The position numbers and the translations under genes were made by a program. A DNA stretch of 64,000 nucleotides from Tenrec ecaudatus (taxonomy: Eukaryota > Chordata > Mammalia > Afrosoricida > Tenrecidae), in NCBI RefSeq assembly GCF_050624435.1, contig NC_134539.1, positions 123,797,525 to 123,861,524 of the forward strand. Direction: 5' to 3'. The notes beneath the pieces were generated by a model. That model was not told the DNA's origin. It did not search any database and saw only the letters and a program-made list of their open reading frames with translations. Shown here in pieces: positions 24,401 to 36,400 of the stretch; positions within the stretch are counted from its first letter, which is position 1, and each line of letters begins with the position of its first letter.

Positions 24401-27400
24401 TAAGCTCAGAGAGAAGGAAAGCTTCCAGAGTGAGGCAGATGGCGAGTGGGAGGCAGGGCCCAGGACTCAGAGGCCAGCCAGGCTGAGGACTCTAAGTGCC
24501 TGGCCGCCCTCGGGCCTTGGGGCGGGTGTAGGGCCTGTGGCCAGCGCTTTCTGGCAGAAGGTTACCTGTGTTCTGTGGTCTTTCCAGCAGCCCAGAGACC
24601 GGGTTCTGTCTGGTGAAGTGGTTTCAAGTGTTTGGGGTTTTTTTCACCCCCTACCTCTGAAGACTTCCTACGAGCATTTTTAGAGTCAGGAAATCTGGAC
24701 TTCGTCTCCCTTCACCCACTTTTCTGTTGTCCGTAAGACCTCAAAAATTTTAAAAATAAATTATTAAGGGTTCATGAAGGAGGGAGGGGAAGGGGAAAAT
24801 GAGCTGATACCAAGGCTCAAGTAGAAAGCAAATGTTTTGAGAATGATGATGGCAACAAATGTACAAATGTGGTTAACACTATGTATGGATTGTCATAAGA
24901 TTTTTATGAATCCCAATAAAATGATTGAAAAAAAAATAAATCTGGACTTTGAATATATCTTAGAGATCCCCCAATCCAGTCCTTTCACTTCTTAATCACA
25001 GAAGACCTAGAGAGTCCTGTTCCCGGGCCGAAGTCACACGGATTAGCAGTGCACCGCTGGCAACACCAAGTCACCCACAGGGACATCCTGGGTCACCCAG
25101 GCCTGCCTGGGACTCTGCCAGGTAAGGACTCACTCCTGTGGCCTGAACGGTGGGGACTCCCGCCCTCTGGCGGTGGGGACGAGTCAGTGCAACCTGTGAC
25201 TGGCTCAGAGTAGGCGGCTGTACCGCTGGGGGGTGGGTTGGTGGACGGCCCTGTCAGGGGCTTGAACAAAAGGATGTGTTTGTGTCCACTTGCTCCCACC
25301 CCACCCCCACCCCAACTCCTGTCATTTAGGATCAGTGCGGAATCTGTGCCTTCTGAAATCTGCAATCCCAAATCAAGACATCATGAAGACCAAGAGGCTC
25401 ACCTAAAATGGAAACGTAAGTATAAAGACATGGGCTTTGTTGGCCAACAGGAAACGTCAGGTACCTGCCTAGCCTGGCTGCCATCTCCTAAGTGAAAAAC
25501 TGTTCTTACTGGGCAATATCCTCCCACGTGATTCTCTTCCATCAGGTCTACCATTTTAAAAGCAAGGCCCGTTGCCTTCAGACTACAGAAGGAGATGCAC
25601 TGCCCCCCCCCCCGACTTTAGAGGAAATATTCACACGGTTTATAACCATGAGGCTAGCAGTTCAAAATCACAAGCGACCCCACGGGAGAAAGATGAGGCT
25701 TTCTACGCCCTTGAAAAGAGTCTCTGAGCCCCACGAGGGCTGTTCTGTGAGTCATAGCAGTACCTGCTATCTAGCATGCTGTCACTAAGATAGCCTGTGG
25801 GCATTCTCTTTCTGTCAGTTTTATCCCAAACTAGACTGACTTTGACTGTGAGCCAATCACAGCAACCCGGTAGAACCGTGCAGACTAACTACTTATGGGA
25901 GTAGAAAGCCGCCTCTTGCTTTCTCGGGCACGTAGGACATTTGGAATGTAAATGTTCAACAGTAGCTGTAGGTGAATTCAGATTGGGAAGCTGTAAAATC
26001 GCTGCCCCAGGAGGGTCCCTCGAAGTTCTCTGCCGCATTCTAGGCTGGCATCCGTGGGGGAACGGCCTGAAATCTTGCCCTTCCCTGACATGCCTTCAGT
26101 TCTCCCCTCGAAGCCACAAAGGCAAGCCAAGGGCGATACAACTATGAAAAGGCCAATCATTGTGACTTAGGACCTGTAGTGATTGCTCCTTGAGAACTGA
26201 AGACCCTCCCTCGCCCCCTGATGTGCACTGTGATGTTGACAATGCTGCTTTCTCTTGTGCGCAGTGGAGGTGAAAGAAATGGCAAAAAAGGCCTGTGCGG
26301 GGCGGCTCATGGTGCTCCCCTGGCACCCTCAGAGTAGTTTGCCTTCAGAGAGCGAGGCCGAAAATAAGCCCGGTCCCGCTGCCCTGATGCAGCGTCCCAC
26401 GAGGGGCCCTGAGAGCGTGGATTGGCAGCAAGCAGCAGAGTGTTCCCGCCAGGGTGATGCCACGGAGAACCGTGATGAGCCCAGCGAGCAGCCTGGGTCA
26501 CGGAGCTTCACCAGTAAGTTCGCCGTGAGGTGGGGTGGGGTGGGGGCCGAGGCTAGCTCTATGCCGATGCCAGCGCTCAGAGAGAAGAACACTGCCGGCC
26601 TGGTTCCTGTGCTTGGCCCGCTCCCTTCCCACCCTAACGCCACTCTTCCCTGAGATAAAGAAACCAGACATCCCTGTCTTCACTAGTGGTTTGGCCCACT
26701 CTGTCCCGGAAGTAAATCATCTCCATATACAGACCCTGGCCCTGCATCTGCCCCAACAGGGAATCGAACTGGAGCAAGGATGGACACCATGCTCCACCCA
26801 GCCCCTGCCCCACTGCATCTCATTTTAAGTCTGAAATACATGCACTGGCTCCCAGATCTCCCTGCCAGAGCCGCCTACCGTCACGTGACGCGCCCTGTTC
26901 AAACTCACTGTGAGGGGCCAAACGGGACGTGTCCTGCCTGGTCATTTCTCTTAGATCTGCTGGCGTGTCTTGCTTGTATCTAGAAGCTGTCCCTTGTCAA
27001 ACATAAATGGGCGGGCAAAAAGGTGGCTGATCTGGGGCTGCACTTTGGGGCTGCATGACCAGACTCCACTCTCTGGACATAGCAGACGTGGCCGCCCTGA
27101 GCAGAACAGGCCTGCGTCTCTGTCCTTTCCAGTGAGTGTCATCGAGTGACTGCCGTGTTACAATTATTAGGTGCCAGACATCTGTCCCTCAGAAGGAACG
27201 AGCAGCCAGAAGATAGTGAGGCCTTTCACGCAAGCCTCGAGACACTGATGGCCGTGGAGAAACCTGACGGAGTAAGTGAGGTGGCCCGAAGAGGGCCCGG
27301 CAGTCCCTGCCAGTGGAATGCACCGCTGTGAGTTTGAACACACGCGTGTTGTGACGCATGACAGCACCCAGTAAACTATCTGCGCTTCCTTTTGGTTGGG

Positions 27401-30400
27401 GTGTGTGCCCGCACGTCTCTGACATGAAGGCTGTCTCCCTGTTTGAGTCCGTTCCACTCAGTGTGGCGTGCATCGTGGTGCTTGGCGAACACAGACAGCA
27501 GTCAGAGTCAGCTTCCCCCCTGGGTGTACCATCTAGTAGGGTGGGCAAGACCAATTCTGAAAGCCCAGGGCAGAAGGAGGGGATCCCAGCTCATGGCCCA
27601 GCAGGTGTCTGCGGTTGGGCTGGACATGCGAATAGGAAGGGTACTGTGAAGGGGTAGAGGAAGGCTGGGAGACAAGCCAGTTGGCCCTCTGGCCACGTGG
27701 TGTCCAGGCCCGAATAGGAAGGCTAAAGAGGATGCTGAAGGAAAAAGCTATTACTTTCAACTCTGCTTCTGTTACTGAAACTTGATTGCTGTTTCCGAAT
27801 CATGCTTCTTCGCTTGCCTGTAAAGGGTAGTACTTGCAGGACTGCCGAATCCCCTGCCTCCTGTCTGAAGCATTATGCCAAGGGAGGGACTGCTCCTGCA
27901 GCCCTGAGAGATGGGGGCTTCCCCCTCATGCCCCAGTTAGAATGGTGGCGGCAGGGCCTTGCTCTTAGCTATGACCCTGTTTGAGTGCACCGCCAGCTTG
28001 GGGCCCGCCGCTGCGCGTTTCCACAGAGTCCCTTAAACTTATTTACTCTCTCGGGACCTTCGAGCAGGCAGGTTGCTAACCCCCTACTCAGCCCTACACG
28101 GAGGGAGACTCCAGTGGGCACGGAGGGCCAGCCGGCAAGGGTGCACGAGGCCTGCTGGGCACCGCTGGGTGTTGGTACTCTGCCTAGCTGTAGGGCAATG
28201 TTCAGTGAACGGCAGCCAAAGAGCAATTTCCTACCTCATTTCACAGGACCAGTCTGCGGGATCAACTGGCTCGCCAGCATCTTCTGAGGACATCACAGAT
28301 GAATTTTTAACTCCAGACTATGAGTATTTTTGCTCCTCGACTGCTCAAGAAACCTTCGCGCTAGAGGTAAAGCCGCCGCCGTTCAGGGCAAAGTACATTC
28401 CCCACTTTCTCCAGTGTGTTTCTCCCTCCCTTTCGTGATCATTTTCAACGAGGAGCGTCGCTTGCCACTTGAGCGTACGCGGTGTTCCCTGTCCCGTGGT
28501 TTCAGCTGTGCTTTCAGAGAACTGTCTGAGAAACAGGTCTTTCAAGAAGGAGCGGTCGGATGCTCCTAAGACGGGGCCCGCGTGTGCCCGCACTCTGTAC
28601 TTGCCTCCCAACCACTTGTTTGTGCAGCCTCTCCCACGGGTCCTTCCTGTGGGGCCGAGCAGGCCTGCTAGTAGGCAGGCAGGCTGAAGTCCTGGCGAGG
28701 TGGGGGTTAGCCCAGCTTGCTTGAGTGGTGGGGGAGCTCCTGGGATGGGAACCAAGAGATCAGCCAGCGCACCAGCCTCTCGCCACAGGAGCCTCTCCCA
28801 GCGTCGCAAGCACCAACTTGCACACAAAGTGGGGTTCAGTAGGTTCTTTTATTTCCTGACAGTCCCCTCCGATCCCCCATCACTTGCCACCTTTTTAGGA
28901 TCTTTGATCAGCATGGGAGATGTGGAGGAGGAAAGGAGGGATTCTATCTGTTAATCACAGCGTTTGGCTGATAGGAAGAATCCCAGAATGCACCAAAAGT
29001 ATAACTGGAGCAGTTACCCATGATTGGCATTAAGTGTACAGCTCAGTGAACTTCCGAAGGCCAAGCACACCCATGAGAACCACATCACCCAGATCGAGAA
29101 GTAAATCCCGTGGCCTTTGAGTTGATGCTGACCCATAGCAACCCTGTGGGACAGACAGCTGCCCTGTAGGGTTTCCAACACCAGACCGCCTCGGCGCTCT
29201 CCCCTGGAGCAGCTGGAAGCTTGAACCACCGACCTTTGGGTTAGGAACCACGCGTGCCTCCTCCTGTGCCACCAGGACCCCTGCAAACCCTCTCGAGCGT
29301 CTCTCCAGCCACCACCTCCTTCCCGAAGGGACTCCTGCCCTGACTTCTCGCTCCATAGATTAGTGCTGCCGAGTGGACCATCTTTCCAACCTTTGGCTGC
29401 TCAGAAAAGTTTCCCAAGAACTAAAACTTTTTCAAAAAATTGTTTTTGTTGAGCATATACGTCGGTTCACGCATTTCTGCATATATCACTCAGGCATTGA
29501 TTGCGATCTTCCAGCCAAGCAACCACTCCTCAGTGAGCGCCCGTCTACTCCTGGAGTTGTCGGCTTGGTCCCGTGCGCATCGTCCTTGAGCGAGCACAGG
29601 AGCAGGGCCGGCGTGTGTCACTGAGGACAGGAAGCTAAACTTGTCTGATGGAAAGGAAACTCCGGGGGACTTTTTTTGACTTAAATTTTAAAGATGATCT
29701 CAGGACAGTATCTGGATCCCACGAGAATATGAAATTGTGTGCATTCCCCTCCTGAGCTGGATCCTTTTAGAGAATCTTTGCTCACAATAGAACCAAAACA
29801 TTTCAAATGCAGGCTTGGAGCGAGGAGTAGGCAGTGAAGAATAGGAGTGTTCAAAACGGGAAGTGGGATTTGTTTTTAGGGGTGGGAGAACTGTGTCAGG
29901 GTTCTCTAGAGAAACAATCAGAATGCTAATAATTCTATAGATGTTTATACATAGATGTATAACATATGAGATAAACAGTTAATTAAATTATAAAGCAGTA
30001 CAAATGGCTCAGTGCAACTCACTCCCATGAGACAGTTGTGAGACACTGGCAGTCCTTCAAGTCTTGAGGGCCGCCAGGTAGTCCTCTGTGGAGCAATTCA
30101 GGCTATCCGGCCTCAGGCAGCAAACAGCAAGGCAGGTCACCAACAGTCAGCCAGATGACAGGGTCCGACAGTCCCCAGCTCAAGAGATGTAAATTCCAAT
30201 GAAGTGGTGAAGCAGGTCTTGAAGGAACCTTGAGTTACACACAGTTCATAGGTTAGGTGTCCCACAGGCAGTGTAGCTTGCAAACTGAGGCACAGAACAA
30301 GCAAGGCAGCCGCACACTGGTAAATGATCAAAGAACAAGAGACAAGAAAGGCGAAGCTCGCTGAGCCATTTATCTCTCAGCCTTTGAATTAATCCCACAT

Positions 30401-33400
30401 GTGTTTATCAGCTAGGCTGGCGCAACAAACTACTCAGAAGACACAATGCCAACACTTAATGTCTACAGATGAATAAATGCTGGAAGTGAATGGAGGTGCT
30501 GTGTGCTTTTATTTTGGTAGGCACAGAAAACAGGTATATCTTGTCGAGACTGAAGCACACCTTTCGATGGTCCCGTCTGTCTCCAGTGAGCCGCCTCTCT
30601 TTGCTGTTGTCATTTTCTTTCGCAGACCTCGAGTCCCATAGAAGAAGCCTCAGGAGGACATGCAGGTGCACTCGCCCAACCTCAAGGCTCTGGTAAGAAG
30701 CCCTCAGGGCCCCTGCCTTGGAGGGTCTCTTGCCTTCCCTTTCCTCGGATCACGGTGCTCAGATCCAGATGAGAACAGAGGCTGAGTGGTGTCCCCTCAG
30801 AGTGACTCTTCCCCCTCGCCCACCTAGGACCTCATGCATCCTTGGCATTTCACAGCATAACTTATGGCCTTTCTTCTGTCTTTTGTTTCCCACCAGATTC
30901 TGGCCTCTTAGTTCACTGAATTTCGCTGATCTGACTGGGGGGATTCTGTGCAACCACACAGCCTGTTACTGACAGGATAGAGGCTAGGACGAGGGCTGGG
31001 TTCCCCATGGCCTTCTCCACCGTTGTCTCCCTCTGCTTCCTTAGCCTCTTAGCAAAACACCAAGAGCAGCCAGCAGTGCAGCACAACGCCTGGAAGGCAT
31101 TGGGTGCTCTCACCTTCATGACCAGTAGAAGTAACCCCATTACCCACCGCCGTGCCAGGCCACTGCCCAGTCCTGCCTCGCCACTCCTGATCAGGCAGGG
31201 CGGCCTCCTGTTGCACAGCTTTGGTTCCCAGCCCTCTCCTGGCTCCTGCCCCCACCGGACGGAAGAGCAGTTAGCCAGCTGAGAGCTGTCACATAAACAC
31301 CGACATGCTCAGAGCTAGGGCTTGGGCCACCTGTCTCTTCCTGCCAACCTCCCTGCGTCAACTGTCTGTGTGGGTCTGGCTGGCATGTGGCTTCCTTGTG
31401 TTTGGAGGGCGCTGGGTGGGATGGAGAAGCTGTAGGGCAGGCAGATCAGAAAACCAGGGCCAGTCAGAAGACTGTGGTCCCTCTCCGTCTCTCCTTCCAG
31501 GAGACTCTGCCCCCTTTCCACTCAAACCCACTGCGTGAGGTCCACTCCAGCGCAGAGGTTCTGATAGATCCCTTCCACCCCAGGGCACAGGACAGGGGCC
31601 TCTCACCGGCTCCAGGCCCGACTCTGCTGGGATCCTTGAGCAAGTCCATCTCCCCAGGACCTGCCTCTCTCACCCCTCCAGTCCCCTCCTTCCCCTCCCC
31701 CTGATTCCAAAATCCCTTAAGTTCCCTCCAGCACTAAGTTGTTCTTACTAGGTTATACTTTGAAGGCATTTTGTGTTTCAAACAAGGGTCAAAGGAAGGG
31801 GAGCCCCCAGGCGTCTCCCCTGTTGGGGTGTAGAAGTCTTGGGACCGTGGACAGTAACACTGTCTGCAGGACGGCTTTCTCGGGCTCAGTAGACTGCCTA
31901 GACCAGGGGTGGGGGAGCCATGGGCAGTGGAAACAGGGCCACGCGTGTCCTAGAAACCAGGGCAGCCAACAGTAGGCAGGGAAGTGGAGCCTGGCCTGGC
32001 CGGAGGCTTCCAGAGCGAGCGTCTTCCTCAGCTGCAGAGAGGGAACTTCAGCCACAAGCTGCCCTGGAGAAGAGAAACCGTTGCCTTGGCTCCCAGCCCC
32101 ACCGACTGTGGGTGGGGGTCCCCGGCTGAGGGGCACAGTTTGCTCTGTGGACAATAGTTCTTGGTTTTGATGCCCCCTGGTGTCTGCTGACAGGAAATGG
32201 GTCAGTTGAAAAGACAAACGACATTTGTTTCTAGCAGCAACTGTGCTGTTACAGTTGCTGAAAGGCCAGTAAATGGCTACATTGTCTCCGAGTGTCAGAA
32301 TACAGTCCTCCCCTCTGAGCACGGAAAATAAACTTTCAGGGCAAACCTCCTTTCCTCTCTGGCACTCCATCCAGTTGCGTTTAACTAGAGGATCCCTGTC
32401 CTGCCAGCAGACCAGTGGGTCGTTTAGGGAATGGCAGCCGTCGCCTGGGTGGGCGACAAGTCAGTGTACAAGTGACATCCGCTTTGTCCCTGCAGGGGAG
32501 GAGACGTTCCACGTGGTGGGAAGAAGCCTTGGAAAAAACGAGGAAACGTCCACATCTCGGTTCCAGCCTGTACCAAGGTACGGACTGTTGTTACTGAGGG
32601 TTTCCCACCCAAAGAACCTCTGGGAATGGTGCAACCCTCGCCGAACGAGGAGGAGCAGTCTGCTCCGCTTCACTGGGACCTGCCCGCAGGGCTGTGAGGG
32701 CAGTCCAGTCGCAGAAGTAGATCCTGACTGCCTCTTACCTGGGGCTCTTCAGCAAGGTTCTCCACCCTGTCATTCTCTACCCCGATAGCCACAAACAGGC
32801 ACATGAGTGCTGACAGCAGCTTTATGAATAATCAGCAAACTGGAAACGTCCAGACGTCCTTCCTTCAACCCAGGACCCGGCCAGCTCTCCAAGAGACAGT
32901 GGCAAAAGGGTCAGCACCTGGAGAGCCTCTCACCTGCCTCAGCAGCCCGTTCCGTGAGGGAGGGAGGTCAGACATGCCTCCACCCTCCACGCTCTTGTTC
33001 CTGACTCCAGCTGCCCCTCCCGCCGTCTGCTCCCTGCTGGGGTCAGCCAGTCCCCGCAGGGCTAGACACCACTCAGAGGCCACACTCAGGGTTAGGGGTT
33101 GATAGGCAAGTAGTCACAGGCTACAGCTCAGGTTCAGGAATGCTCAGGTTTTCAGTCAGGGCAGCCTCTTCTCAGCCATGCTCGAAGGCAAGTCTCTGTG
33201 GTAAGGATGACAAGGCTCTTTTGGGCTAAAGAGGCTCAGTTCCAGCTCCACTGAGTGGCTGCCAGCAAGCTTCCTGCCCAGGGCACTCTTGTTTGCCCCT
33301 CCACAGCCTGGAAAGGGCACCACGCTGGTCTCCGGGTTCTGCTGCTGCTGTTTCTCTGTCTCTTGCTCTCACTCACCGTCTCAAGAGTTACAGCTTCACC

Positions 33401-36400
33401 TGTCTGCCTCCTGGCTTGAGGAGGTTCTGAGTGCAGGGGACCTGGCTCCCAAGGACGCAGTCCACTCATGTCTTCTTGGGGGCCCTGTGGGTACCTTTCT
33501 CACCTCTGGATGGCTCATGCTAGGCCTGGGGACTCGGGGAAACGGCCTCCACAAGGTGCCATCTACCTCGTTTAAGTTATTAGCAAGCTGTTCAATCCCC
33601 TCGATGGGCTACAAACACCAGCCATTTGGTGGCAGGTTCGAGACCCGGGCTAGAGGGCCATGGTACGGACCTCATTGCATCAAAGGCACAACCGTGATGC
33701 GCGGGGCCACAACCTGGCTGGCTAAAAGCAAGGAGCACTTGGAGCACTTGGCCAGTATGGATGGCGAGTCACTGAAGAAAACAGAAGTTCCCACAACTGG
33801 ACCGACAGACAGCGTCATGGTAAACGGAGGAAGAGGGGCGTCGAGGTTTTCTGTTTGCTTGGATCCACATCCGTGCTCATGGAAGCAGCAGGCAAGGTCG
33901 TGAGAGCGCACTGGAGATGTTACCGATGGGGCATGGTGCATGCAAAGCACACAGGCTCTCTGCGTTGTTGTTGTAACCGTTTTATTGGGGCTCATACAAC
34001 TCTATCACAATCCATACATCCATCAGTTGTGTAAAGCACACTTGTACATTCATTGCCCTCATCATTCTCAAAACATTTGCTCTCCACTTAAGCCCCTGGC
34101 AGCAGCTCTTGTGTGTTTGGTTTTTTTTTAACAAGTATTTGTAAAACTGCATTCCCTTAAAATAAAAGCATTCCTTTTTCAGACGGAACTGTTGCTGTAA
34201 GGGCCAGGCACAGTAGCCTTCCGGTGATCTCCTCCTCAAAGAAACCCTTTTCCAAGCACTGGCTGTGGTTGGGGGATGGTTTGACTGCCCTTCGAGGCCC
34301 ACACTGTTACCTCCATCTTACCCATGAGAGAAACAAAGTTCAGAGAGTTTAAATTGTTTGTTTTTCTAAATGTGCCTAGTTTGTAAGTGACTGTATCAGG
34401 CAGCTACATTCTGCTACATAACGTAACAGACAGCCCCACTTTCTTTTGTGATTTAAAACAAACGTCTTCGTTCTTGCTCATGCTCCTGGTCCACCATGGG
34501 TTGACTAGGGATGGCGTTCCTTATGTTACCTTCTGTCAAAGACCCTCGAGAGAAAGACGGGGCTTTCTGCTCCAGTAAAAAGCCACTGTCTTGGAAATGC
34601 ACAGGGGCTGTTCTGTCCTGTGACCGGCGTCGGCTCAGTGGCAGTGACTGGAGACCCCTGCTCATGCTTCCTTGATCATTACGGCAGGAAGGGAACATAA
34701 AAAATGGCTTGCTGGCTCTAAAGGGTTCTACCTGCAAATCCGTCACATCACTTCCGCTTACATTTCATTCGTTAAAGCAAAATCACATGATCACGTAGGT
34801 ACATGGAGAGGATCAAAAAGTACTGCCCTACCATGTGTCTAGAAGGAGAACCAGAAACACGCTGATGAACAGTGCTCATAAAAGTGACAAGTCAAACCCA
34901 CGTGTTCCAACTCAGGATTGTACCACAGACTCCGAAAGCAAACTCCCTGCCGCCGAAGCAATGCCGGCTCAGAGACCCCGTGGGACAGCAACTCCACTGC
35001 GCGTTTCCAAGACTGACTCCGCAGGAGGCAGAAGCCCAGTCTTCGTCCAAGGAGCAGACTGGTGGATTTGAGCTGCTGATCTTCGGGTTAGCAGCCCATG
35101 TCATAGCCACTGCACCACCAGGGCTCCTTGCTGCAAGGGCTAGAGAGGGATGAAAACATGGAAGGATTTAGCAAGGGATCTATCTGCCTTAGAGTTAGTG
35201 TTTAATAATTGTTGAAATTGAATCCTAAATAAATTTTTCTGCCCATTTCGGAGCTCCAGCCTCTCTCGCTTCTCATGAGAGTCCATGCCGGCAGCTTGTT
35301 CACAGGTTGAAGGCCCGTGGCTGAGCCCCTGCTCCAGCCTTCCTCTGCCAGCAGGGTCCCTGTGCCCCCTGGCTGCCTCACTCTGCAGAGTCCCAGGCTG
35401 TGGCCAGAATGGGGCTGACCCTCTGGAGGAGTCCGAGGTCTGGAGCCAGCCCAGGCTTGCCTGAGAGCATGCGGCTGGGCAGTGGCGAGTTGGGACCCAG
35501 CCCACAGCCTCCTTGCTGCCACCTCGCACACTGGGCTGGTAGCCAAGGCCTGTTAGCAAGCACATGCCCTTTCCACGCAGAGGGCACTCATGCGAATGTC
35601 TCACTTTCTGTCTTCCAGTGCTGAAGGTGAACAAGAAGGGACTTCAAAGGAGCCGCCGAAGGATCGGAAAGACAGAGACATGTACGGCCACTGAAGAAGT
35701 GCCCCGGGGGCTATGTAGCGTGGAGGTTTTCGTGGAATACTATTTCCTTGTTTGTAAGGGCCCATGCTCTTCCTGGTTTTGTGTGGACATGAAATGTGTG
35801 TCTTCTTCCAACTAAAAGCTGTTCTCAAATTGAAGATGTGGTCATCCCACAAGCAAGGAAGTAGAGTGATGTTCGCATGTCTGTACCCGCATTTCCCACG
35901 AAATGCTCCATTCCCACGTATAGGTCTCATCGTCCATCGAAGTAGGCTCTTTCTCTGTGCTGAGGTCGGTTTTCAAGACTATCTTTTAAGGTAGTCTTAA
36001 ATTCTGGCTTATTGCCAAGTGAAGGCTTTGTCAGGAGCACACTGAAAGTGTGATTTTCCCAAAACAGCATCTCTTGGTTGTTCTCTGCCCTCAGATCACT
36101 GTCGGATATTCAAGACCTGTCTAGCATCCCCAATGAACGAGATGGTTCATTTAAAGAAGCTTCGTGTAAAACACCCAAAGCACGCCACGCGCCTACCAGT
36201 GTCAGCACCCCGCTCAGCCCAGGTGAGGAGTGGCCGCCGGAAGGAGCAGACGGCCTCTGCCGTTGGCGCTTAGTTGCTGGCTCAGCAGGGTGGTCTGGTG
36301 GTGACTAAGCTGCTGCTAGAGGCTTTAACTGCAGTGGCAGAGACTTGCTCAGCACTCTAACCACCACTCCATTTAAGGCAAAAACGCTGGATTCTCTGGT

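Noticed and set aside
31789..32370. A 193-codon minus-strand open frame
   Set aside because: No protein family recognised and no splice or promoter context; treated as chance.
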